Shown here piece by piece: positions 9,688 to 17,569 of a stretch of 64,000 nucleotides of DNA. Made by a program: the position numbers and the translations under genes. Source of the stretch: Acidobacteriota bacterium (GTDB lineage: Bacteria; Acidobacteriota; Vicinamibacteria; Vicinamibacterales; SCN-69-37); contig JADJUS010000022.1 of NCBI GenBank assembly GCA_016716905.1, positions 1-64,000 of the forward strand. Reading direction: 5' to 3'. The notes under the pieces were generated by a model. That model searched no databases and was not told where the DNA came from. It worked only from the letters and a program-made list of their open reading frames with translations. The stretch's first letter is position 1; every line of letters begins with the position of its first letter.

Positions 9688-10791
9688 GTGACAACATCAG
9701 CGCCGGTGCCGGACGAACGACGCGCGCGGTTGCTGGCGCTCTACCTGCCGCAATTCCATCCGATTCCCGAGAACGACACCTGGTGGGAACCAGGGTTCAC
9801 GGAGTGGACCAACGTGTCGCGGGCGCGCCCGCTCTATGCGGGTCACCTGCAGCCGCGACTGCCCGGGGAACTCGGCTTCTACGACCTGCGCGTACCCGAG
9901 GTCCGCGCGGCGCAGGCTGCGCTGGCGCAGACCCACGGCATCGAGGCGTTCTGTTACTGGCACTACTGGTTTGCGGGCCGGCGGTTACTCGAACGGCCGT
10001 TCGACGAAGTCCTTCACACCCAGACGCCAGACTTCCCTTTCTGCCTGGCGTGGGCCAACCAGACGTGGTCGGGCATCTGGCACGGGGCCCCAGGACGCGT
10101 CCTCATCGAACAGACCTACCCTGGCGACAACGATCATCGCGCGCACTTCGCAGCGCTGCTCCCTGCATTCGCGGATCGCCGCACGTCCGAGTAGATGGCC
10201 GTCCTGTGTTCTTCGTCTACCGGCCGGCGCAGTTGCCAGAGCCGCACCGGTTCGCCGCCCTCTGGCGCGACCTGGCCAGGCAGCACGGACTCGGCGGCCT
10301 GTTCCTCGTGGGCCAGCATGAAGCCGACTGGGATCCGATCGCGAACGGCTTCGACGCCCGTGTGCCGCTCGAGATGCCGAAATGGCGGCCGCCTGATACC
10401 TCAACACCACTGGGCCGAGTCGCGCGTCGCCTTCGCCGCGGCGTGCGGCCGCGCCCGCTGGACGAAGGTCCGGCGGTGCTCGACTACGCCACCGTATTCC
10501 GGAATGTCTATGAGGGCCGGCTGGCGTCGCACGAGTTCCCTCTCGTCATGTCCAACTGGGATAACACCCCGCGATGCGGACGCCGCGGGTCCGTGCTGGC
10601 CAATTCCACACCCGAAGCGTTCGCCGCCTATCTACGGCGCGCGATCGCGCAGGTCAGGGGACCGTCCGCTGGACCAGCGGCTTGTGATGATCAGGTCGTG
10701 GAACGAGTGGGCCGAAGGAAACTACCTGGAGCCGGATCAGAAGTTCGGCCGCGGCTATCTGGAGGCCATCCAGCGGGTGCTTAAAGAGTGA
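9688..10791 (+). pseudogene. WbsX-type glycan protein (GH99-like), two frameshifts
   Basis: The joined product is ~367 aa and belongs to the WbsX family of polysaccharide-biosynthesis proteins with a GH99-like barrel. Diagnostic pieces are LLALYLPQFHPIPENDTWWE, GFTEWTNVSRARPLY, GIEAFCYWHYWFAGRRLLE, FPFCLAWANQTWSG, FFVYRPAQLPEP, FPLVMSNWDNTPR and the C-terminal MIRSWNEWAEGNYLEPD. Frames change near 10190 and 10665. The start is a GTG at 9688. The last codons overlap the next gene (GTGA at 10788-10791), so the two glycan genes form a translationally coupled pair, divergent from the sigma/kinase unit. Such proteins are found in O-antigen and exopolysaccharide loci; the exact reaction is not settled. 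Confidence 0.75.
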
Positions 10792-12333
10792 CCCTCGCCT
10801 GCGTGGTCATCAGTGTTGGTAGCCCGCCCCGCCTCGCCGACGCGGTGCAATCACTCCTGAATCAGGACTGCCCCGTCGAAATCCTCGTCGTCAACTCCGG
10901 GCGGAGGCTGGCCAACCGAGACGCTCGGCGAGGCCGCCGCCCGCGTGCGCATCGTCAACGTCGAGGATCAGTTATCCGCGGGCGCTGCGCGCAACATCGG
11001 CGTGGCGCAAACGCGCGCACCTTTTGTGGCGTTCCTCGCCGCCGACTGTGTCGCTGAACCAGGATGGGTGAGCGCCAGGCTGAAGCGGCACGCAGGTGGG
11101 GCGCTCGCCGTGTCGAGCGCGATTACGAACCCGACGCCCGACAACTTCTCCGCGTGCGCGTCGCAGGCGCTGGTGTTTGCGCGACACTACGGGGTCTCGT
11201 ATGCCCGAACGTTGTTCGATCGCTTCGGGCGGTTCCGCGAGGATCTGCGCTCCGGTGAAGACACGGATTTCAACGGCCGGCTTTCCGGTACCGTGCCAAT
11301 CGAGTGGGCCCCCGAAGTCCGAACGGCCCACCAGCATCCGACGACAGTGGTATCACTCGCACGCGATCAATACCGGCGCGGCAACGGGCGAGCAATCGCG
11401 AATCTCCAGACGACAGGGCGGACGCGACGATGGCGGGAGCTTCGGAAGGTCGGGGCCGGCGCGCTGCAGTCGATGAAGCTGGCTTGGACCGCCTCGCCCT
11501 GGATCGTCCTGGCGGCCTGCGCCGACGCGCTCGGCGTGCTGAGCGCGAGTTCGCGGGGCGTGTCGAATCCTTATGCCGTTGCGCCGACGTCGCAGCCGCC
11601 GCGGATCATCGCGCTCCTCGCCTTCCGCGACGAGATGGCCTACCTGCCCGGGTACTTTGCGAACGTGTCGCGACACGTGGATGGCATCGTGGCCCTCGAT
11701 GACGGGTCTGTAGACGGCTCAGGGGATTTTGTGGCGGCGCAGCCCGGCGTGCTCGAACTGATCAGGCTGCCGCCGCGCAGTGACCATGAGTGGGACGAGC
11801 CGCGAAACCAGCGGTTGCTCATCGAGGCGGCGCTGCGCCACCAGCCCGACTGGCTACTTGCGCACGATGCCGATCAGCGGCTTGAGCGTGATTTCCGCCG
11901 GCGTGCGCTTCGCGAGATCGCGCGTGCCGATCGCGAGGGCCACCGTGCCTACGCGTACAGGTTTCTTGAGCTGTGGGATCGTCCCGATACCTATCGTGAT
12001 GACGGGGTATGGGGACGGAAGCGAATGGCGTCGCTCTTCCGCGCACGCACCGACCACCTCTTCAACGATCGGGCGCTGCACGGAACCTGGGCGCCGGCCG
12101 ACGCCCGCGAGAACGGCGCGTTCCCACACGCCGACCTCATCGTCTATCACCTGAGGATGATCGACCCGGAGGACCGCCGGAAACGGCACGAGCGTTACGT
12201 GACCATCGACCCCGCCCACCAGTGGCAAGCGATGGGCTACGACTACCTGATCGACGAGCGCGGCTGTCAGCTGAAGCCGCTGCTACGCGGCCGCGGCTAC
12301 GAGCCGCTGCACCGGCGCAGGCCTCGGCCTTGA
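10788..12333 (+). pseudogene. double-domain GT2 glycosyltransferase, one frameshift
   Basis: The GTG at 10788 overlaps the stop of the WbsX gene. The N-terminal ~240 residues are one GT-A domain: MTLACVVISVGSPPRLADAV, then after a frame change near 10910 SAGAARNIGVAQTRAPFVAF and FRFREDLRSGEDTDF-like motifs ending in GEDTDFNGRL. From about residue 265 a second, different GT2-like domain follows: PRIIALLAFRDEMAYLPGYF, VDGIVALDDGSVDGSGDFV, WLLAHDADQRLERDFRR. Two fused transferases of about 514 aa could add two successive sugars to a surface glycan. The second domain resembles the GT2 group that reads DDGSxDGT-type motifs. The stop codon at 12331 lies inside a stem-loop repeat. Confidence 0.72.
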
Positions 12334-12403
12334 GAACCAGGCCGAGCTACGTACGGGAAGACATCGAGCCGGCACGTAGCTCGGGCTGTTCCTCAAGCCC
12401 GAG
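12323..12403. repeat. pair of inverted stem-loop repeats (REP/BIME-like)
   Basis: Copy one (12323-12346) has 8-bp arms CTCGGCCT and AGGCCGAG around the loop TGAGAACC and is followed by CTACGTAC. Copy two (12380-12403) is inverted: arms CTCGGGCT and AGCCCGAG around GTTCCTCA, which reads TGAGGAAC on the other strand, and is preceded by GTAG. The flanking CTACG/CGTAG marks are shared. A third copy with the same loop is at 51752-51775. The stop codon of the upstream glycosyltransferase is formed by the first loop. Confidence 0.7.
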
Positions 12404-12413
12404 TCCTACTCAC

Positions 12414-12446
12414 TCACTCCGAGCGCAGCGCGTCCATGACGTTCAC
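12414..12446 (-). pseudogene. scrap of an ADOP permease C-terminus
   Basis: On the minus strand these bases read VNVMDALRSE and a stop, matching the last residues (VDVMEALRSE) of the intact ADOP permease that ends at 13356. Over 31 bases (12416-12446 against 13358-13388) 28 are identical. Nothing upstream in this frame continues the permease, so it is a fragment left after recombination or deletion. Confidence 0.6.
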
Positions 12447-12680
12447 CGTCCGACCGTCAGCGTAACGGACGCCTGCCGGCCGTCGCGCACATCGATCGGC
12501 GACGCAGCGGCCGCCAGCGACTCGAACCACGCGGCGGTCTGCGCCAACGCGGCTGGAATTTCCGAGAGCGCCGTCACGAGGTACGCGCCGTCAGGGAGTC
12601 CGCGCAACGACGCGAGTCCATCAGCGCCAGCGCGGGTGAACTGGTAGGGCCCCTGCAGGTCACGGACAGGCGTGTGTTTG
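12443..12680 (-). pseudogene. C-terminal fragment of a carboxypeptidase-regulatory-like domain protein
   Basis: A minus-strand reading contains ASLRGLPDGAYLVTAL, AAWFESLAAAASPIDV and ends DGRQASVTLTVGR. This is the usual end of acidobacterial proteins with carboxypeptidase-regulatory-like (transthyretin-fold) domains. The rest of the protein is missing: upstream the reading runs into the vapBC promoter. The fragment touches the ADOP scrap, giving a chimeric junction near 12443. Confidence 0.5.
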
Positions 12681-12710
12681 ACACACGACATGTGCACACA
12701 TATTATGTGT
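12678..12710 (+). promoter_or_regulatory. sigma-70 promoter and palindromic operator of vapBC
   Basis: TTGACA (12678-12683) and TATTAT (12701-12706) are separated by exactly 17 bases. The -10 sits inside a perfect 15-base palindrome, ACACATATTATGTGT (12696-12710), next to TGTGCACA (12691-12698). This is the arrangement expected for autorepression by a ribbon-helix-helix antitoxin. The expected start site falls on the A of the antitoxin ATG at 12713 and no Shine-Dalgarno is present, so the mRNA is probably leaderless. Confidence 0.75.
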
Positions 12711-12712
12711 AA

Positions 12713-12940
12713 ATGAAGAACATCACCCTGGCGCTCGATGAAGAGACGCTCGCGGCGGGCCGGGCGTACGCCGAGCGGCACCACACGACGCTGAATGCGC
12801 TGGTGCGCGATCTGCTGGCCAAGACGGTCAACACCAATCGACAGGCGACCGCGGCCGAGATGTTCCGCCTGATGGACGATGCGCCTGGCCGTTCGCGCGG
12901 CAAACGCTGGACCCGCGACGAACTCCATGCCCGCAGGTAA
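12713..12940 (+). CDS. vapB: VapB-like ribbon-helix-helix antitoxin
   Basis: A 75-residue protein. MKNITLALDEETLAAGRAYA is a typical ribbon-helix-helix start (one beta strand and then helices, for DNA binding as a dimer). The C-terminal half is charged (APGRSRGKRWTRDELHARR), the part that normally wraps and neutralises the PIN toxin. Its stop lies inside the next gene: the toxin ATG at 12927 overlaps it by 14 bases, the usual coupling in vapBC pairs. It probably represses its own promoter through the palindrome just upstream. The start is fixed by the promoter, which leaves no room for a leader. Confidence 0.85.
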   Translation: MKNITLALDEETLAAGRAYAERHHTTLNALVRDLLAKTVNTNRQATAAEMFRLMDDAPGRSRGKRWTRDELHARR

Positions 12941-13343
12941 GGTCTTTCTCGACGCCAACATCCTGGTCTACGCGCAGGACAAGGACTCGCCCGCGAAACG
13001 GCGTCGCAGCCGCGAGGTCATCGCCGCCTTGGCGGTGTCCGGCACCGGTGTGATCTCCACGCAAGTAATCCAGGAGTTTTACGTCGCCGCGACGCGCAAA
13101 CTCGGCGTCGCGCCTCTGGCCGCAAAGAGCGTGCTGCACACGTTCAAGGTGTTCGAGATCGTCCAGACGTCACCTGACCTCATTGAAGACGCCATCGACT
13201 GCTCGGTCCTCAACCGAATCTCCTTCTGGGACGCGCTCATCGTCGCCGCTGCGGCGTCCAGCGGGTGCGAGGTGGTGTACAGCGAAGACCTGAATCCGGG
13301 GCAGACGATTCAGGGCGTTCGAATCGAAAACCCGCTGGAGTAG
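12927..13343 (+). CDS. vapC: VapC-like PIN-domain ribonuclease toxin
   Basis: A 138-residue PIN-domain protein. The metal-binding acidic residues of PIN nucleases are recognisable: Asp9 in VFLDANILVY, Glu in IQEFYVAATRKL, Asp in ISFWDALIVAAA and the last acid in VYSEDLNPGQ. PIN toxins cut RNA, in known VapC cases tRNA or the ribosomal sarcin-ricin loop (family knowledge); the target here is unknown. The ATG at 12927 is preferred over an upstream start in the same frame because it begins directly at the conserved strand. It converges on the ADOP permease gene with 12 bases between stops. Confidence 0.87.
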   Translation: MPAGKVFLDANILVYAQDKDSPAKRRRSREVIAALAVSGTGVISTQVIQEFYVAATRKLGVAPLAAKSVLHTFKVFEIVQTSPDLIEDAIDCSVLNRISFWDALIVAAAASSGCEVVYSEDLNPGQTIQGVRIENPLE

Positions 13344-13355
13344 GCCCGAAACCAC

Positions 13356-15797
13356 CTACTCCGAGCGCAGCGCCTCCATCACGTCCACGCGTGCGGCCCG
13401 CGCAGCCGGCACTACTGATGCCAGAACGGCCGCACCCGCCAGCAGAATCGCCGCGCCCGCGATGGGCAGCGCGCCTGGAATGTGCACCTCAGGAACGACG
13501 GCGCCCACCACCTGCACAAGGATCAAACCGCCCACCACGCCCGCCACGATGCCAATGCCGGCGATCACGGCGCCCTGCCGCAGCACACCCATCAGCAAGT
13601 GACGCGGCGACGAACCGATCGCCAGACGCACACCGAACTCACGCGTCCGCGCGCTCACCGAAAACGCGAGCACACCGGCCACGCCCACCACGGCGATCAT
13701 CAGTGCCACGCCGGCAAAGCCGCCGAACATCAGCGCGTTCAGGCGATCGGGTGCCAGCACCTCCGCACGCACGTCTTCAAGCGTGGCGGCGCGCTCCACC
13801 GGCTGCTCCGGCTTCAGGCCCTGGATGATGCTTGTGATCGGAGCCACCAGCGCATAGGGATCTCCCTTGGCGTGCACGAACAACCGCCCGCCGCCAATCT
13901 CCTGCTCGAACGGGTGATACACCGTCATCGCTGGTCCCGGCACCACATTCTCATCGTCCACATCCGCTGCGATGCCGACGATGCGGCGTCCGGCCGTGGA
14001 GATGCCGACAAACTCCACCACGGGATCGGTCCACATGAGGTTGCGATCAAGTACGTCGCGTGACCCGAACATCCGTTTCGCGATGCTCTCGCTGATGATC
14101 ACGACCGGCGCCGTGTCGGCGCGATCGGCGGCCGTGAAATCGCGGCCGGCGACAAGCGGGACGCCGAGGGCGGCAAAAAATCCTGGGGACACCGTGCGGA
14201 AGCGCGCACGCGAGTCCTCTTCGCCGTTGGCCCTCGTGTACCCCTCCACCTTGAACTGGAAGCCGGGGCCGAAGACGCCGGCATCACGCCACGGCACCGC
14301 GGTGCCGACGGCCACCCGCTCCACGCCAGACAATTCCCCAACACGCCGCATCACCTCGCGATAAAACGCGCGGGCCTCCTCGGGCGGGCGATCGAATGAC
14401 ACGGGCACGTGCAGCGCCAGGACGCTGCTCAAGTTGTAACCGGTTGGCGCATTCTGCAACGCGATGAGCGCGGTCACGAGCGCACCGGCGCCGGCAAGCA
14501 GCACGAAGGACGCGGCAATCTGCGTCACAGCGAACACGCGCAAGCGCCGGTTGGTGCCGGTGGTGAGGCGGAGGCTGCTGCTGGAAAGTCCGAGGCCGTT
14601 GGTGGCGTCGGCCGAAGGCAGGCGCGGCACAAACGCGAGGAGCACGGCGGCGGCCATGGCCAGACCCACGCCCACCCACAACATGCTGGTGTTCACGGTC
14701 AGGTCGAGTGCGCGCACTGAGAAGCGCGACGCGTAGCGCGCCAGCACGTCCACCATCGGCCGCGCGAGCGCAATGCCCAGCACCGCGCCTCCTCCGCACA
14801 GCAGCAGGCTCTCGGCGAGCAGTGTCCGTCGCAGCGCGGCTCGGCTGGCGCCCAACGCGGCGCGGATGGCGAGTTCGCCTTCACGGCGAACCGAGCGCGC
14901 CAGGATCAGGTTCGCCACGTTCGAACACGCGATGATGAAGATGAGCGCGGACGCGGCCAGCAACACCAGCAGGACGGTGCGCGCGGGCGCCGTGATCTGA
15001 TCGCGGAGCCGGACGCCGCTGATCTCGAACCGATCCTGCTCCGGATATGCCTCTTTGTGACTTGCCATCATGGCCGAGTGCGCCGTCCGCAACTCCGCGA
15101 TCGCGGTCTCGGGCTCAACGCCTGGCACGAGACGGCCAAACAACTCGGTCATCCGGTGCACTCGTCCGTCCACCATGGTGGCGTCCAGGTGATGCGGACT
15201 CGTCACCACGTTGGCCATGATCTCCGTCTCGGACGGATACGGCACAGACGGTTCCAGGACGCCGACGATGGTGGCCGCGCGGTCGCCGAGGCGGACGGTC
15301 TTGCCGATCACCGCCTCGTCGGCCTTCAGGACGCTGGTCCAGAACCGGTGCGTCAGCACCACCACTCCTGCGGCGTTCGGGCCGTCGTCGGACGGACCAA
15401 TCAGACGGCCGACCACCGGGCGCAGGCCCATCACGCCGAAATACGATCCGCCCACGACGCCGGCGCGTACCACGCGCGGATCACCAAGGCCCAGCAGCGT
15501 GAACTCCAGCGTCGAAAAGTCGCCGAAGGCCGCCACACTCTTCACGCTGGCCTGAAGGTCCCGCAGCTCCGGCACAGAGAAGTTCGCGTTCTCCACCTTG
15601 ATACCGGGAGCGCTCTGCCGGATGTAGATCAGCCGATCTTCATCCCGGTTCGCCAGGGGGCGCAGCAGAACGCCTTCCACCACCGTGAAGATGGCCGCAT
15701 TGGCGCCGATGCCCAGCGCCAGCGTGAGCATGACGGTGAGGGCGAGGCCCCTGACGCGGACGAGCGACCGCGCGGCGTGACGAAGTTCTTTGAGCAT
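13356..15797 (-). CDS. ADOP-type ABC transporter permease (MacB/FtsX fold)
   Basis: An 813-residue permease with two FtsX/MacB modules in one chain. It begins MLKELRHAARSLVRVRGLAL and a first membrane helix, followed by a periplasmic MacB_PCD domain (VLLRPLANRDEDRLIYIRQ). Then come three helices containing IIACSNVANLILARS and ELAIRAALGASRAALRRTL, a second periplasmic domain, and a final set with RTREFGVRLAIGSSPRHLLM and ARVDVMEALRSE. This is the acidobacterial duplicated orphan permease layout; here the short N-terminal prefix domain of the longer type is missing. No ATPase gene is adjacent. Transport of peptides, lipoproteins or drugs is possible, but the substrate is unknown. Its 3' end is duplicated as a scrap beyond vapBC. 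Confidence 0.9.
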   Translation of the reverse strand: MLKELRHAARSLVRVRGLALTVMLTLALGIGANAAIFTVVEGVLLRPLANRDEDRLIYIRQSAPGIKVENANFSVPELRDLQASVKSVAAFGDFSTLEFTLLGLGDPRVVRAGVVGGSYFGVMGLRPVVGRLIGPSDDGPNAAGVVVLTHRFWTSVLKADEAVIGKTVRLGDRAATIVGVLEPSVPYPSETEIMANVVTSPHHLDATMVDGRVHRMTELFGRLVPGVEPETAIAELRTAHSAMMASHKEAYPEQDRFEISGVRLRDQITAPARTVLLVLLAASALIFIIACSNVANLILARSVRREGELAIRAALGASRAALRRTLLAESLLLCGGGAVLGIALARPMVDVLARYASRFSVRALDLTVNTSMLWVGVGLAMAAAVLLAFVPRLPSADATNGLGLSSSSLRLTTGTNRRLRVFAVTQIAASFVLLAGAGALVTALIALQNAPTGYNLSSVLALHVPVSFDRPPEEARAFYREVMRRVGELSGVERVAVGTAVPWRDAGVFGPGFQFKVEGYTRANGEEDSRARFRTVSPGFFAALGVPLVAGRDFTAADRADTAPVVIISESIAKRMFGSRDVLDRNLMWTDPVVEFVGISTAGRRIVGIAADVDDENVVPGPAMTVYHPFEQEIGGGRLFVHAKGDPYALVAPITSIIQGLKPEQPVERAATLEDVRAEVLAPDRLNALMFGGFAGVALMIAVVGVAGVLAFSVSARTREFGVRLAIGSSPRHLLMGVLRQGAVIAGIGIVAGVVGGLILVQVVGAVVPEVHIPGALPIAGAAILLAGAAVLASVVPAARAARVDVMEALRSE

Positions 15798-15854
15798 GAG
15801 GCGCCGATTTTACCGCAGCGGAATCGGTCATGCAGGCTCAGCCGATGGTGTCCT

Positions 15855-15883
15855 TTGACTCGACATGGCCCGGCGCGCATACT
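15855..15883 (+). promoter_or_regulatory. putative sigma-70 promoter
   Basis: TTGACT (15855-15860) and CATACT (15878-15883) are 17 bases apart and lie about 40 bases upstream of the small membrane protein ATG at 15924. The match is moderate; no other promoter is apparent for this isolated gene. Confidence 0.4.
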
Positions 15884-15923
15884 TGAAAACAGCCGTCCGC
15901 TCCACGCGTTTAGAGGAGGCCCC

Positions 15924-16139
15924 ATGACCGGCTGTTTCCCCGCCCGCCAGATTTTCCCGTTTGCCCTCGCGCTTGCGGGAGGGGCGCTCGTGGCCGGAGC
16001 GATTCTTGGGGGTGTGATTGGCGCCGCCGTCGGTACCTCCCAAACGCAGGTGTATCAGGCGCCGGGCGCGGCGAGGATCACCCTGGCTCCCCACGTCTCC
16101 CGCGGCCGCAGCGGCATCACTGTCGTGATTGCGTTCTGA
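15924..16139 (+). CDS. small membrane protein with glycine-rich helix, 71 aa
   Basis: The ATG at 15924 follows a strong ribosome site (AGAGGAGG, four bases away). The 71-residue product has a basic start, one long hydrophobic segment (FPFALALAGGALVAGAILGG, continuing into VIGAAVG) with glycine/alanine spacing like a glycine-zipper helix, and a short basic tail. A good promoter and ribosome site support a real gene despite its size. It is divergent from the ADOP permease and converges on the FKBP gene. Function unknown. Confidence 0.55.
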   Translation: MTGCFPARQIFPFALALAGGALVAGAILGGVIGAAVGTSQTQVYQAPGAARITLAPHVSRGRSGITVVIAF

Positions 16140-16160
16140 CGGGTGCGGCACGTCGGGAGT

Positions 16161-16499
16161 TCAGGCCACGCCAAGTAGTTCCACATCGAAGACCAGGGTT
16201 GCGTTCGGCGGGATGACGCCGCCTGCTCCCGCCGCGCCATAGGCGAACTCTGGAGGCAGCACCAGCCGACGCACACCGCCGACTTTCATCCCCTGCACGC
16301 CCTGGTCCCATCCACGGATCACGCGGCCCGCGCCGATCTTGAACGAAAACGGCCCCCGCCCGACGGAGGAATCAAACTTCGCACCTTTGTGCTCGGGCGC
16401 ATCCTCGGAATACAGCCAGCCCGTGTAATTCACCGTCGCCGTCTGGCCCGAGTTGGCCATGGGGCCCGTACCGTCCTGCAGATCAATTTGTGAGTACAT
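16161..16499 (-). CDS. FKBP-type peptidyl-prolyl cis-trans isomerase
   Basis: A 112-residue single FKBP domain. Recognisable elements in order are ATVNYTGWL, KFDSSVGRGPFSFKIGAGRV, IRGWDQGVQGMKVGGVRRL, LPPEFAYG and IPPNATLVFDVELLGVA. These include the core aromatic and Asp residues (Tyr in VNYTG, Asp in FDSS, Trp in GWDQG, Tyr in FAYG) that line the proline pocket. There is no signal peptide, so it should be a cytoplasmic folding catalyst. The length is typical of minimal FKBPs. It is transcribed alone, between a small convergent membrane protein and the YihY gene. Confidence 0.93.
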   Translation of the reverse strand: MYSQIDLQDGTGPMANSGQTATVNYTGWLYSEDAPEHKGAKFDSSVGRGPFSFKIGAGRVIRGWDQGVQGMKVGGVRRLVLPPEFAYGAAGAGGVIPPNATLVFDVELLGVA

Positions 16500-16586
16500 G
16501 ATTGCGCACCTGCACTCAGGTTACGACAAAACGCACCGAAGCCGGAACAGCGGGCCGGACACTTCACTCGGAGCCCCGCAGTGCTG

Positions 16587-17492
16587 TCAGGTTCCCTTGA
16601 TCGCGTGAGGGTCCTTCTCGGCGAACGGCTCCGGCTTGGGCTTCACCCCGCGCCAGTCGGCGTAGACCCGCGTGAACTCCGCACCGAACAGCAGGATCTG
16701 GCACGAGTAGTAGACCCACAACAGCAGCACCATCATTGACCCGGCCGCTCCGTAGGCCGACGCCATCACGCTCTGCCCGAGGTATAAACCGATCAACTGC
16801 TGCCCCACCGCAAACAGCACCGCCGTCACGAACGCGCCCGTGCTGACGTCCCGCCAATGCAGCCGGACGTCGGGCAGGAACCGGAACAACAGGGCAAACA
16901 AGCCGGTCGTGACCACGAGCGACACCAGCAGGCCGATGGCGGTCCAGACGATGGGGAGTTCGGGTGACAGGCGGGAGATCCACTCGTTGAGCGCCGCCAG
17001 CGCCGCAGTCACCGCCAGCGACACCAGCAGCAGGAAGCCGACGGCGACCACGAGCCCAAACGATCGAAGCCGGTCGAGCAGGAACGCCTTGACGCTGACG
17101 CCGGCTCTCACCTTCACGCGCCAGATGGTGTTGAGCGCCATCTGCAACTCGAGGAACGCCCCCGTCGCGGCAACCAGGAAGGTGATGCTGCCAATGACAC
17201 TGGCAATGGCACCGGCGCGCCGTTGGCTGGCGCCCTCGAGCAGGCCCTGCACGGCCAGTGCGCCCTCGCGCCCGACCAGCGAGTCGAGTTGGCCGACAAT
17301 TTCGCCGCGCACCGCCTCCTGACCGAACACGGCGCCGGCAATCGCCGTCGCCACCAGCAGGATCGGCGCGATCGCAAACAGCGTGAAATACGCGAGCGAC
17401 GCGCCCAGCCGGGGCGCGTCATCGTCCCACCAGGCGCGGGCGGCGACGCCAAACAGGCGCAGGATGACCATCACACTGTCCAGCATCCTCAT
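16587..17492 (-). CDS. YihY/BrkB-family membrane protein
   Basis: A 301-residue integral membrane protein with about six helices. The N-terminal ASLAYFTLFAIAPILLVATA is the signature of the YihY/BrkB (formerly ribonuclease BN) family. WRVKVRAGVSVKAFLLDRLR, the glycine-rich SVMASAYGAAGSMMVLLLWV and ILLFGAEFTRVYADWRG are the other conserved blocks. The family is predicted to act in the inner membrane, possibly as a transporter or lipid-handling protein; its biochemical role is not established. The short charged C-terminus is cytoplasmic. It is divergent from the AI-2E-type transporter with a 77-base gap that must hold both promoters. Confidence 0.9.
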   Translation of the reverse strand: MRMLDSVMVILRLFGVAARAWWDDDAPRLGASLAYFTLFAIAPILLVATAIAGAVFGQEAVRGEIVGQLDSLVGREGALAVQGLLEGASQRRAGAIASVIGSITFLVAATGAFLELQMALNTIWRVKVRAGVSVKAFLLDRLRSFGLVVAVGFLLLVSLAVTAALAALNEWISRLSPELPIVWTAIGLLVSLVVTTGLFALLFRFLPDVRLHWRDVSTGAFVTAVLFAVGQQLIGLYLGQSVMASAYGAAGSMMVLLLWVYYSCQILLFGAEFTRVYADWRGVKPKPEPFAEKDPHAIKGT

Positions 17493-17569
17493 GACCGTGT
17501 CGCGTCGCTATCCAATTGTGCACGCCGGGGCCGCGCGGCCACACGCTACAGTCGAAATGGACAAGCACG

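Noticed and set aside
15057..15923. Extension of the small membrane protein upstream within a long open frame
   Set aside because: The upstream part is antisense to the ADOP permease; the strong ribosome site at 15924 marks the true start.
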